DNA of 12,283 bases from Acidobacteriaceae bacterium (GTDB lineage Bacteria; Acidobacteriota; Terriglobia; Terriglobales; Acidobacteriaceae): positions 1 to 12,283 of the forward strand of contig PLYW01000110.1 in the NCBI GenBank assembly GCA_003151875.1, given 5' to 3'. Position numbers and translations under genes: made by a program. The notes beneath the pieces are model-generated. The model was not told the DNA's origin. It saw only the letters and a program-made list of their open reading frames with translations, and searched no databases. Position 1 is the stretch's first letter. Each line of letters opens with the position of its first letter. This document shows, piece by piece, positions 1 through 7,275 of this stretch.

Positions 1-630
1 ACCGGCAACTTGCCGGAGACGGAGCTCGTGCAGTTGTAACTCCCGTTCCCGTTGCGCGGCTTCGGCGCGCACGAGGTCCTCAAAAGCCCGGGCGTTTGCA
101 ATGGCAACCGCCGCCTGGTCGGCGAACATTTTCAGCCACGCGAAGTCCTGCTCGTAGAGAGGTTCGCGAGTAAAGACACCTAAAACGCCAAGGATCTTGC
201 TGCTGTGAACCAGGGCATGGCCTGCGAATCCACGAATCTGCTCTCGTGCGGCCCAATCCTGACGTATGAACCATTCGCTTTCTGGAGCCAAATCGCCGAC
301 AAGAACCGACTGTCCCGTGTTGCCGATCCGCCCAACCTTGCCGTGCCGCAGTGGTATTCGGCGAAAATGGCCCTGAAGAAATGACCAGTCCTCGCCAGCG
401 GAATGGAGCGGAGATCCAGCACTAGCTGCCAAGTGAAGACATTGCGCCTGATCAGGGCATTGGGCACGGAGGAAACAGGAATCACAGAGATCGCCAGGAG
501 AAAGAAGCCAAATCCGCGCCAGTGCAACAGGCTGACGGGCGAGACCCCGGACGACAGTGGCCAGAACGTCGTCCGTACGGTGCTCGCCGGCTACCGTTGC
601 GGCAAGTGACAGTAATGGTTCGGCCTGCAC
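1..630 (-). CDS. GAF-domain sensor/regulator, N-terminal part (runs off left edge)
   Basis: The minus strand is open from an in-frame stop at 664-666 to the window edge. I chose the GTG at 630 as start because the similarity to GAF proteins begins soon after it; the start is uncertain, as no strong ribosome binding site is visible. The 210 visible residues contain one GAF domain (about residues 5-180) with the typical segments GRIGNTGQSV, IRGFAGHALV, ILGVLGVF and FADQAAVAIANARAFEDL. A charged, helix-prone stretch of about 25 residues follows, probably a coiled-coil linker to an output domain. A cysteine group C49-x2-C52-x5-C58-x5-C64 sits inside the domain. Such cysteine-bearing GAF domains occur in front of sigma-54 activators or histidine kinases; the output domain lies outside the window, so the type cannot be decided. 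It is divergent from the DUF3300 gene. Confidence 0.72.
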   Translation of the reverse strand, partial: MQAEPLLSLAATVAGEHRTDDVLATVVRGLARQPVALARIWLLSPGDLCDSCFLRAQCPDQAQCLHLAASAGSPLHSAGEDWSFLQGHFRRIPLRHGKVGRIGNTGQSVLVGDLAPESEWFIRQDWAAREQIRGFAGHALVHSSKILGVLGVFTREPLYEQDFAWLKMFADQAAVAIANARAFEDLVRAEAAQRERELQLHELRLRQVAG

Positions 631-721
631 AGAAATGTTCCGGAATAGAGAGCTGATTCTACATCAAGCGCAATTGTGTCCGCTGCCACGCCGTTCGCGG
701 CCAGCGCCACAATTCCTGCGA

Positions 722-766
722 TCGATCCAGCATTTCTCGCCTTCCGTTCCTTTCTGGTCGATCCAG
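722..766. repeat. Direct repeat TCGATCCAG, two copies
   Basis: TCGATCCAG occurs at 722-730 and again at 758-766. Extending each copy rightward gives TCGATCCAGCATT and TCGATCCAGGATT, 12 of 13 identical, spaced 36 nt start to start. The location between two divergent genes makes a regulator binding site possible, but the spacing is about 3.4 helical turns and chance is not excluded. Confidence 0.3.
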
Positions 767-972
767 GATTGTTTCTGCCTTACCCGATAGTGGTATGTCC
801 ACGCATCCCCACCAGCGTTAGTGAAAAAACCTCTTATCTCGTGATGTGCGGTCGGGTGTGAAGGCCGCATAGTACCGACATGGAAGCGATAAGCACGCAG
901 CCGGTAAGAGCAGAGCAGTTAATTGCCGAACCGGGACGGTCCGAAATGCACAGCGTGCCCGCAAAACCAACT

Positions 973-978
973 AGGAGG
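973..978 (+). promoter_or_regulatory. Ribosome binding site of the DUF3300 gene
   Basis: A perfect AGGAGG lies 6 nt before the ATG at 985. It decides the start: this ATG opens directly into a signal peptide, whereas the upstream in-frame ATG at 880 would put 35 unrelated residues in front of it. Confidence 0.8.
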
Positions 979-984
979 GATGTC

Positions 985-2904
985 ATGAACAGAATGAAAG
1001 CGACGCTGAGCTTGGCTGGTTTGGCTCTGCTGTGGCTAATGCTTTGCACACCCGTGAAGGCCCAGCAACCGCCGGACAATGTGGAAGGCAACTGGACGAT
1101 TTACTCAACCAGCATCCAAAACGGCGAGACGGTCGTGAAACACGTTCAGATCACACAATCTGGCAACCGGCTTTCGGGATTCTTCGAGGGCCCTGACCAG
1201 TCGGGCCCGATTCAGGGTGAGATCCACGGGAATTACCTCCGATTCAGTACGGTTACGAAGAACGTCTTGAATTTCGGCGGCCACGTCTATGGCGATAGGA
1301 TTTCAGGCTCATACGGGCTGCATGGCAAGCATGCGGCGTGGCAGGCCGTACGCACGACCCCGGTTGCCGAAGCCGCGACGCCTGTAACAGGAACTGTATA
1401 TGCGTACCAGCCGGTTTTAGCACCTCCGGCGCCACCGCCTGCACCTGCACCCGTTGCTGTAGATCAATATGTTGCACCACCGCCAGCAACGGCCTCCGCC
1501 GCGCAAGGCACCTCGGGGCCAACGCCCCAGCCTCTGTCCGCGGATCAGCTCGACTCACTGGTTGCTCCCATCGCGCTGTACCCCGATGCGTTGGTGGCAC
1601 AGGTGCTAGCAGCTTCTGCGAATCCGGACCAGGTCGCATACGCGGACGACTGGATGGCGCAAAACAAAAGCCTGACGGGTACTGCGCTGGCGCAGGCGGT
1701 CGACCAGCAATCCTGGGATCCCAGTGTCAAAGCTCTGACGCAGTTTCCCTCCGTGCTGGATAACCTGGCGCATAACCTCTCTTGGACATCAAGCCTCGGC
1801 CAAGCATTCGCGAACCAGCAGGCAGATGTGATGCAGGCAGTGCAAACCATGCGCGCCAAAACACAAGCGGCGGGGACGCTGCAGTCCACGAATCAGATCG
1901 TAGTCACTCAATCGTCCCCCAGTACGATCGTGATTCAGCCGGCGAATCCTCAGGTTGTTTACGTTCCGCAGTACAACCCGGCCGTGGTTTACGGCGCGCC
2001 CGTGGTGGTGCCGCTCTACGTTCCTCCGCCGGTGCCGGTGGCTGCCGTTGGTCTCTACTTTGGAACGGGTATCACGATTGGCGCCACTTTCGGAGGCGGT
2101 GGATGGGGTGGAGGCTTCGGCTGGGGCTGGCACGCCTGGAACGTGAACTGGGGTGGCGGTGGCGGCGGTTCCACCATCATTTACAACAACAACACCTATA
2201 TCAACAACCACATCTGGAATAACCGGCCCTACAACAGCTATCGGCCTTGGGCCGGTGGCGCGGCGGGAACGCAAAACAATGCGTACTACGCTGCGAACGG
2301 TACGTATCACCCCGACGCTAACTACCATCCCGGCACTGAAACGCACTATGGCCCGAACGGCCAATATCGCGCGAACGGCTCTTACGGTCCTGACGGCGGC
2401 TGGCACCCAGATGTGAATCATGCAGGCGGTGCGACAGGTACGGAGAATCCCGGGTATTACGACAAGAACGGCTCGTATCGTCCCGGCACCGACACGCACT
2501 ATGGGCCGAACGGAGCGTATCACCCGGATTCATATTACGGCCCCCAGGGTGCTCTCCACCCCGACGTTCCTGGCACCAATCCTCAGGATCAGCCAAATGG
2601 CGGACAAAACGGCAATCACGGCCTGATCGGCGGCAACGGCGGCACACAGCATACGGCCCAGGCGGATATCGCTCACAACGGCAACAACGGTGGCCAACTC
2701 ATGGGCGCAAACCGCAACGACAGCAATCACGGGGCCGTCGGGCAGAACCGCTCCGCCATGAGCGGAAACGGTCGCTCGGCCCGCGCAGAGTCTAATCGCG
2801 GCCGCGCCAGCATGCAGCGGAGTGGCATGCACAATGCAGCCGTGCGGAGACCGGCAATGCACTCGCAACCCGCTCGCAGCGGCGGAGGCGAACGCCGCCG
2901 CTAA
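985..2904 (+). CDS. DUF3300 secreted protein with repetitive Gly/Tyr-rich tail
   Basis: This is a 639-residue exported protein of unknown function. Residues 1-26 form a signal peptide (basic start, hydrophobic core, cleavage likely after V-K-A). Residues 27 to about 125 look like a small beta-rich domain (VEGNWTIYST, GNRLSGFFEG, RISGSYGLHG). A Pro/Ala-rich linker covers about 140-180. The DUF3300 domain runs from about residue 182 (LSADQLDSLVAPIALYPDAL) to about 342 (QVVYVPQYNPAVVYG). A Gly/Trp-rich segment follows at about 370-395, then a tail rich in Gly, Asn, Tyr and His with degenerate YGPNGxYHPD units, and a basic Ser/Arg-rich C-terminus. The family assignment is firm from the LYPDALVAQVL and VYVPQYNP motifs; a cell-envelope role is inferred only from the signal peptide and composition. 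The next gene follows after 75 nt on the same strand. Confidence 0.88.
   Translation: MNRMKATLSLAGLALLWLMLCTPVKAQQPPDNVEGNWTIYSTSIQNGETVVKHVQITQSGNRLSGFFEGPDQSGPIQGEIHGNYLRFSTVTKNVLNFGGHVYGDRISGSYGLHGKHAAWQAVRTTPVAEAATPVTGTVYAYQPVLAPPAPPPAPAPVAVDQYVAPPPATASAAQGTSGPTPQPLSADQLDSLVAPIALYPDALVAQVLAASANPDQVAYADDWMAQNKSLTGTALAQAVDQQSWDPSVKALTQFPSVLDNLAHNLSWTSSLGQAFANQQADVMQAVQTMRAKTQAAGTLQSTNQIVVTQSSPSTIVIQPANPQVVYVPQYNPAVVYGAPVVVPLYVPPPVPVAAVGLYFGTGITIGATFGGGGWGGGFGWGWHAWNVNWGGGGGGSTIIYNNNTYINNHIWNNRPYNSYRPWAGGAAGTQNNAYYAANGTYHPDANYHPGTETHYGPNGQYRANGSYGPDGGWHPDVNHAGGATGTENPGYYDKNGSYRPGTDTHYGPNGAYHPDSYYGPQGALHPDVPGTNPQDQPNGGQNGNHGLIGGNGGTQHTAQADIAHNGNNGGQLMGANRNDSNHGAVGQNRSAMSGNGRSARAESNRGRASMQRSGMHNAAVRRPAMHSQPARSGGGERRR
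2332..2523 (+). repeat. Coding repeat in the DUF3300 tail
   Basis: Two 39-nt units, 2332-2370 and 2485-2523, are 153 nt apart and encode GTETHYGPNGQYR and GTDTHYGPNGAYH. Weaker relatives (YYAANGTYHPD, YYDKNGSYRPG, YYGPQGALHPD) lie around them. This looks like internal duplication inside a low-complexity secreted tail. Confidence 0.65.
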
Positions 2905-2966
2905 GCGCTCACGCAAACGCTGGGCCTACACGATCTCAAAATAACTTCTAGCGAAAGAAAGAGGAC

Positions 2967-2972
2967 GAGGGG
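2967..2972 (+). promoter_or_regulatory. Ribosome binding site of the DUF2950 gene
   Basis: GAGGGG ends 7 nt before the ATG at 2980 and supports that start over the internal ATG at 3004. Confidence 0.6.
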
Positions 2973-2979
2973 TAGAAAT

Positions 2980-3942
2980 ATGAAACCGCACGCAAAATAT
3001 TCGATGAACTTGGAAACCCCGCTGGTGGCCCCGGTACTTCTGTTGGCGATCCTGTTTGTCATCCTGGGATACGCTGGCAAGTCGGCCGGCGCGACAGCAG
3101 AAGTCGATTCACAAGCGACCTTTACAACCCCAGCAGAGGCCGGACAGGCATTGCGAGCAGCAGCGCAGACCGACGACGAGGGCGCGCTTGCCCACGTATT
3201 GGGCCCGGATTCGAAAGGAATTCTATCTTCCGGAGACGCGGCGGAAGACAAGGAGGCGCTTGCTTCCTTCGTAGCCAAGTATGACCAGATGCACCGCTGG
3301 GTCACGATGACAGACGGCAGTCAAGCGCTCTACATCGGAGCTGACAACTATCCCTATCCCATACCTCTGGCGCAGGATTCGTCGTCCAGATGGTATTTCG
3401 ATACGCCCACCGGGGAAAAAGAGGTTCTGGCACGCCTCATCGGGAAGAACGAACTGCTGGCAATGGATGCCACCTCGGCGATGGGAAAGGCGCAAGACCT
3501 ATACTTTCAGGGCGCACACGACGGCAACCCCGCCGGCCAATACGCGCAGCAAATCCTGAGCAACCCGGGAAAACAGGATGGACTGTATTGGGAGACTCCC
3601 GCAGACCAGCTATCAAGTCCTCTCGGACGGCTCAATGATTTCGCAAAAGACGTTATTGTCTCAACTTAACCCGGCACGCCGCCTATCTTCGATGGCTATT
3701 CTTTTCGCATTCTCACCGCCCAGGGTAACGCGGCGCCGGGCGGGACCAAGAGCTACATGGTTGGCGGAAAGATGACGGGCGGATTCGCCATCCTGGCTGC
3801 TCCGGTCAAATATCGAGAATCGGGAGTGATGACGTTCCTGTTAAGCCGGGACGGTGTCGTCTATCAGAAGGACCTGGGCGAGAAGACAACCGAGATAGCC
3901 GCATCCATCAAGGATTACAACCCAAGGATGGACACCCGCTGA
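2980..3942 (+). pseudogene. DUF2950 protein gene interrupted by an in-frame TAA
   Basis: The first 229 residues carry a hydrophobic N-terminal segment (about 15-33, signal anchor or signal peptide) and then the DUF2950 body: FTTPAEAGQALRAAAQTDDE, LARLIGKNELLAMDA and YFQGAHDGNPAGQYAQQILS. The frame meets TAA at 3667-3669. It then continues in the same frame to a TGA at 3940-3942 with the family's conserved C-terminal part (DGYSFRILTAQG, GGTKSYMVGGKMTGGFAILA, SGVMTFLLSRDGVVYQKDLG). No frameshift is involved: a single substitution from a sense codon, such as CAA or GAA, would explain it. Without the stop the protein would be 320 residues. The function of the family is unknown; linkage to DUF3300 genes is common and suggests a shared envelope role. 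The lesion could also be a sequencing or assembly error, or the product could be a 229-residue truncation. Confidence 0.8.
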
Positions 3943-3957
3943 ATGAGGATCAGCCAG

Positions 3958-3985
3958 ACCCGATTCCCCCCTGTGGAGATCGGGT
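3958..3985. terminator. Inverted repeat after the DUF2950 gene, possible weak terminator
   Basis: ACCCGAT (3958-3964) and ATCGGGT (3979-3985) are perfect 7-bp inverted arms around a 14-nt loop. It lies 16 nt after the DUF2950 stop. No T-run follows on either strand, so a classical intrinsic terminator is not supported; a transcript-end hairpin is only possible. Confidence 0.3.
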
Positions 3986-4008
3986 TGACCAGCTCCCCCG
4001 AAGCCTAT

Positions 4009-4040
4009 ATCTCGTGACGAAGACGTGTCACTCGGGAGAT
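4009..4040. repeat. Nested inverted repeat before the rubredoxin remnant
   Basis: The left arm ATCTC-GTGAC (4009-4018) pairs with GTCAC (4027-4031) and GAGAT (4036-4040), with an 8-nt loop and a 4-nt bulge (TCGG) on the right. It ends 28 nt before the ATG at 4069. It could be an operator, a transcript-end structure or chance. Confidence 0.28.
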
Positions 4041-4068
4041 TAGATTTGGCAATGAGTGAGGCACGGAT

Positions 4069-4242
4069 ATGAACGCGGAAGCCTACAAATGATATATGTG
4101 TTTGGGATGCGGACTCTTTTACGACGAGGAGTTGGGTCTCCCCGAGCATGGTATTGCGCCGGGCACGCGATGGCAGGACGTTCCCGCCGATTGGGTATGC
4201 CCTTTCGGGTTCGTTTTGCCAGAGAAAAGCAAGTTATTTATA
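4069..4242 (+). pseudogene. Degenerate rubredoxin
   Basis: The frame starts at the ATG at 4069 (M-N-A-E-A-Y-K), meets TGA at 4090-4092, and then continues with YMCLGCGLFYDEELGLPEHG and TRWQDVPADWVCPFGFVLPE. Rubredoxins are small electron carriers with one iron held by two C-x2-C pairs. The first pair (CLGC) is intact. In the second the pattern CPxCG is replaced by CPFGF, so the fourth iron ligand is gone. There is no stop where a rubredoxin of about 55 residues should end: the frame runs on for some 280 codons antisense to the hydrogenase gene. The remnant is convergent with that gene and overlaps its last codons. Translation could restart at the ATG at 4096, but that product would still lack the fourth cysteine. 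A functional rubredoxin is therefore unlikely. Confidence 0.72.
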
Positions 4243-5772
4243 AGCCCGGGTTACTTTGGAAATTGGCTCGCCGTTTCGGTTTCGCACCGTCACCAGCCAC
4301 GGCATCTCGCCTGGAAGAGCGTGGGTTGCACAGGCATTGCAAGGATCGTAGGCGCGGAACGCTATCTCAATTTTGTTGAGCACTTCCGCCGGCACCTGAC
4401 CGCCGTGGATCAAGCCTTTCGCCGCCTTCTCCACGCTCATCGCCATGCGCGCGGCATTGTTCTGGGTGGCAACGATCAAGTTGGCGTGCTGCACGATCCC
4501 GCGTTCGTCCGTCTGATAATGATGAATGAGGGTGCCGCGCGGTGCCTCCACCACGCCAACTCCTTCCGTGGGAATCGCGGTAGGCAGCACCCGGTATTCC
4601 GGATCGAGCAGCTGGTCATCGTGAGCCAGTTCGCGCATCCGTTCCGCGGCGTACAGCAGCTCGACCAGGCGCGCCCAATGATTGGCGAGGGTGTGGTGCA
4701 CCGGCTTAGCGCCGAGGGCCGCGAAAAAGCGCCGGTACTCTTTGTCGGCCAAGGGAGTAGCCATGCCGTTCGAAGCGTTCAGGCGGGCGAGTGGAGCAAC
4801 GCTGTAAATACTGGTGTCCTCACCGTCGGTGAAGCCTTTCCAGCCCACCGTTTTCAGGTAGCAGAACTTCGCATAACTCCAAGGCTCCACATGTTCGGCG
4901 ATGACCTCGGCGTAATCCTCGGCGCCAAACTTCTTCCACTCCAGCCCTTCCGGAGTGACGATGCGCAGTTTGCCGTCGTAGAAGTTGACCCGATTCTCAG
5001 CGTCAACCAAGCCCATGTAATACGTGCGATGCGTATAGTCATCGGATGTGATCAGCTTCAGGTACTCGGGCTTGCTTAGGACCGCGGTATCGAAGAGGTG
5101 CAAGGTGAACGTTGCGAACTCCACCGCATCCTCCGCCACCTGCTGGAATTGACTCTGCATCTCGGGAGTAAATCGCTTGGCAACTCCGCCGGGGACGCCA
5201 AACACCGGGTGTACCGTCTTACCGCCAACTAGAGCGATCAGGTTGCGCAAGCGCTGGCGGATGCTGATGACCCTTTTTACATTCTCGATCCCGACGCGCT
5301 CGATCACGCCCAGGATGTTACGTTGGGCCGCAGGAGCGCCAGGTCCGACAATGAAATCCGGACCCCCGAGGTAATAGAAGTGCAGGGTGTGATCTTCCAC
5401 CATGAACGTGCAATACACCAGCTCGCGGATCTTCTTCGCCGCCTGCGGTGGGGTCACGTGATAAATCGCATCCAGCGCCTTGGTAGCCGCCATGTGATGC
5501 GCCGTGGGGCATACTCCGCAAATGCGCGAAGTGATTTGCGGCATCTCCTCCACCGGCCGGCCCTGTAAGAACTTCTCGAAGCCGCGCAACTCCGGCACCT
5601 GGAAATACGCGCGCTCGACCTCGCCGGCATCGTCGAGAATTACCTCAATCTTGCCGTGGCCTTCCAGGCGCGTCACCGGATCGATGGTGATGCGGCGCTG
5701 GCGATCTTGAGTGACCGCGTTAGCCAGAGATTCGTTCCATATTTCCTGCATTGGACTCAAAACATCAGACAT
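4234..5772 (-). CDS. mvhA: [NiFe]-hydrogenase large subunit, MvhA-like (group 3c type)
   Basis: This 512-residue subunit binds the Ni-Fe(CN)2CO site and splits H2. Visible are DPVTRLEGHGKIEV near the N-terminus, the first ligand motif RICGVCPTAHH (C85, C88, H92) and the second DPCNACATH (C478, C481, H484). A 28-residue tail follows H484; in this enzyme class it is removed by a maturation protease after nickel insertion, and no such protease gene is in the window. I chose the ATG at 5772 because it follows an AGGTGG-type binding site and opens into the family N-terminus; an upstream in-frame start at 5904 would overlap mvhG and add 44 unrelated residues. It is the last gene of the operon, 31 nt after the small subunit. 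Partner subunits MvhG, MvhD and Hdr place it with the soluble F420-non-reducing hydrogenases rather than with membrane uptake enzymes. Confidence 0.93.
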   Translation of the reverse strand: MSDVLSPMQEIWNESLANAVTQDRQRRITIDPVTRLEGHGKIEVILDDAGEVERAYFQVPELRGFEKFLQGRPVEEMPQITSRICGVCPTAHHMAATKALDAIYHVTPPQAAKKIRELVYCTFMVEDHTLHFYYLGGPDFIVGPGAPAAQRNILGVIERVGIENVKRVISIRQRLRNLIALVGGKTVHPVFGVPGGVAKRFTPEMQSQFQQVAEDAVEFATFTLHLFDTAVLSKPEYLKLITSDDYTHRTYYMGLVDAENRVNFYDGKLRIVTPEGLEWKKFGAEDYAEVIAEHVEPWSYAKFCYLKTVGWKGFTDGEDTSIYSVAPLARLNASNGMATPLADKEYRRFFAALGAKPVHHTLANHWARLVELLYAAERMRELAHDDQLLDPEYRVLPTAIPTEGVGVVEAPRGTLIHHYQTDERGIVQHANLIVATQNNAARMAMSVEKAAKGLIHGGQVPAEVLNKIEIAFRAYDPCNACATHALPGEMPWLVTVRNRNGEPISKVTRAYK

Positions 5773-5803
5773 AAGCCACCTTGAAGCAGATCTGCACCCG
5801 GGT

Positions 5804-6769
5804 TTAAATGTTGCGTCGGTTCTGGAGCAATGACGCCGGCAAGCTGTAGCGACAGAATGTCCCGACCGGGTCGGCGATACTGGCCAGGATCTGGTCGATT
5901 TCATGTTCGTCTTTGCTGTCCACCAGCGAAGCTATGGCCGACAGCGCCTTGGCACCCTGGTCGCGCACCCGCCCCGGCGCCCCGCAGCAACCGGAGCAGG
6001 GCATGTTCCCCTTGATGCAGGCCGCCTCGCATCCGGCGCGCGTCGCCGGTCCCATGCACAGCAGCCCCTGCGCCAGCAGGCATTGCGTTTCGTCTATCAA
6101 GATGTCCTGCGGCCGCCGAAACGCCTTCAGCGCAATCTTTTCCGGCTTCGAGTCCTTGCGCGGGCATTCGGTGCACAGCCCTTCTTCCGGGGCAAGGACG
6201 CTGCCCTTTTCCGGAAGCTGGCCGTCCAGCAGTTTCATTACCGCCTGGCTAATGATTTTCGGCAGCGGCGGACATCCAGGCACGTAGTAATCCACCTCGA
6301 CCACTTCGTCGAGGCGGCGAACCTGATTGGAAAAATACGGCAGCGCGGGTCCGCCTTTGCTCTGGCGGGAGCCGGGCATTACACGGTTGGGGTTCTCCGT
6401 GGTGGGAGCGTCGAAATAAACCGCCTGCAAGATGCTCTCGCGAGTGAAGAGATTGGCGAGTCCCGGAATGCCGCCCAGATGCGAGCACGACCCGAAGGCC
6501 ACCAGCAACTTCGACTTGCGGCGCAGCAGTTCGGCCATCTCTTCCTGCTCCGAGGTGCGGACTGCGCCATTCAAGAACGTCGCCAGGATGGACCCATCCG
6601 GCATCTGCTCAACGTCGCGCCGCTTGAAGTCGAGCGCCACCGGCCAAAACACGATGTCCACGGCGGCGACAACATCGAGGATTCCCTCCGCCAGATCAAC
6701 CACCGCCTCTTCGCAGCCTCCGCAGGAGGCGCACCAGTAGAAAACAATCTTGGGTTTCTCCTGCGTCAT
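5804..6769 (-). CDS. mvhG: [NiFe]-hydrogenase small subunit, MvhG-like
   Basis: This 321-residue subunit carries the Fe-S chain from the Ni-Fe site toward MvhD. The proximal cluster ligands are C16 and C19 in CASCGGCE, C94 in GSCSHLGG and C165 in GCPP. Further clusters are ligated from the C-terminal cysteines: C198/C201 (CTECP) and the dense group C229, C237, C246, C250, C257, C260 in CLLAQGLLCMGPATRAGC and following. No twin-arginine leader is present, so the enzyme should be cytoplasmic. The ATG at 6769 is preceded by AGGAGG and overlaps the mvhD stop by 4 nt (ATGA), a translational-coupling junction. The long in-frame extension upstream to 7198 is an mvhD shadow. Confidence 0.93.
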   Translation of the reverse strand: MTQEKPKIVFYWCASCGGCEEAVVDLAEGILDVVAAVDIVFWPVALDFKRRDVEQMPDGSILATFLNGAVRTSEQEEMAELLRRKSKLLVAFGSCSHLGGIPGLANLFTRESILQAVYFDAPTTENPNRVMPGSRQSKGGPALPYFSNQVRRLDEVVEVDYYVPGCPPLPKIISQAVMKLLDGQLPEKGSVLAPEEGLCTECPRKDSKPEKIALKAFRRPQDILIDETQCLLAQGLLCMGPATRAGCEAACIKGNMPCSGCCGAPGRVRDQGAKALSAIASLVDSKDEHEIDQILASIADPVGTFCRYSLPASLLQNRRNI

Positions 6770-7275
6770 ACACACACCTCCTCCTGCGCATGCTCCTGAG
6801 AAACGATAGTGACCAGCGGCATCTCCTTTTTCATGCTTAGTGGCCCCAGCGCGCGCAGCTTCTCGACCATGTCGTTGATGACCACACGCACCCGGTCGCC
6901 TTCGGCGGCGGAGATCCATTCCACGCGGAAGCGCTCCTCCTCGATGCCGAGTTGTTGCAGCACGCGCTTCAACAAGCGAGCGCGGCGCAGGCAGTTGTAG
7001 TTGCCCTCCTGGTAATGACAATCGCCGGGATGGCATCCGCCGATCAGCACCCCGTCCGCTCCATTTGCGAAGGCGGCCAGTACAAATTGCGGATCGATGC
7101 GCCCCGAGCACATCACGCGCACCACCCTCACGTTGGGGGCGTACTTGATACGCGAGGTCCCCGCCAGGTCCGCTGCCAAATAGGTGCACCAGGTGCAAAA
7201 AAAGCCCACGATGCGCGGCTCTTGAACTTCGCTGGTAGCGTGGCCGTTTCCGGGAATCGATTGGGTGTTAGGCAT
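6766..7275 (-). CDS. mvhD: MvhD/FlpD-type iron-sulfur linker subunit
   Basis: This 169-residue protein is the electron bridge between the hydrogenase and HdrA, with a [2Fe-2S] cluster. The family cysteines are C27 and C30 (FFCTWCTY), C56 (MCSGRID), C81 and C86 (GGCHPGDCHY), and C95 (GNYNC). The ATG at 7275 overlaps the end of hdrA by 8 nt; an upstream in-frame start at 7359 would add 28 residues inside hdrA and was rejected. Its position between hdrA and the hydrogenase genes matches its structural place in the methanogen complex. Confidence 0.93.
   Translation of the reverse strand: MPNTQSIPGNGHATSEVQEPRIVGFFCTWCTYLAADLAGTSRIKYAPNVRVVRVMCSGRIDPQFVLAAFANGADGVLIGGCHPGDCHYQEGNYNCLRRARLLKRVLQQLGIEEERFRVEWISAAEGDRVRVVINDMVEKLRALGPLSMKKEMPLVTIVSQEHAQEEVCV

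Larger units (their letters stand above)
631..984. other. Non-coding gap between divergent genes
   Basis: This 354-nt stretch between the GAF gene and the DUF3300 gene should hold the promoters of both. I see no convincing sigma-70 -35/-10 pair and no GG-N10-GC sigma-54 pattern in it. Small open frames on both strands show no recognisable protein. It contains a 9-bp direct repeat at 722-730 and 758-766. The region from 880 to 984 is open in frame with the DUF3300 gene, but I left it out because the signal peptide and strong ribosome binding site point to the start at 985. Confidence 0.5.

Noticed and set aside
880..984. Upstream start of the DUF3300 gene at 880
   Set aside because: It would bury the signal peptide behind 35 residues; the ATG at 985 has a perfect AGGAGG.
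1789..2523. Minus-strand 244-codon frame opposite the DUF3300 tail
   Set aside because: Val/Arg-rich low-complexity product, antisense of the repetitive tail.
4090..4092. TGA in the rubredoxin as a selenocysteine codon
   Set aside because: It is not at a cysteine-ligand position, and the other lesions in the same gene fit decay better.
4243..5079. Long plus-strand open frame continuing from the rubredoxin remnant
   Set aside because: It is the antisense of mvhA and shows no protein family; it is open only because the rubredoxin lost its stop in a GC-rich region.
5773..5904. Upstream extension of mvhA to an ATG at 5904
   Set aside because: The added 44 residues overlap the end of mvhG in another frame and resemble nothing in the family; the ATG at 5772 has a ribosome binding site.
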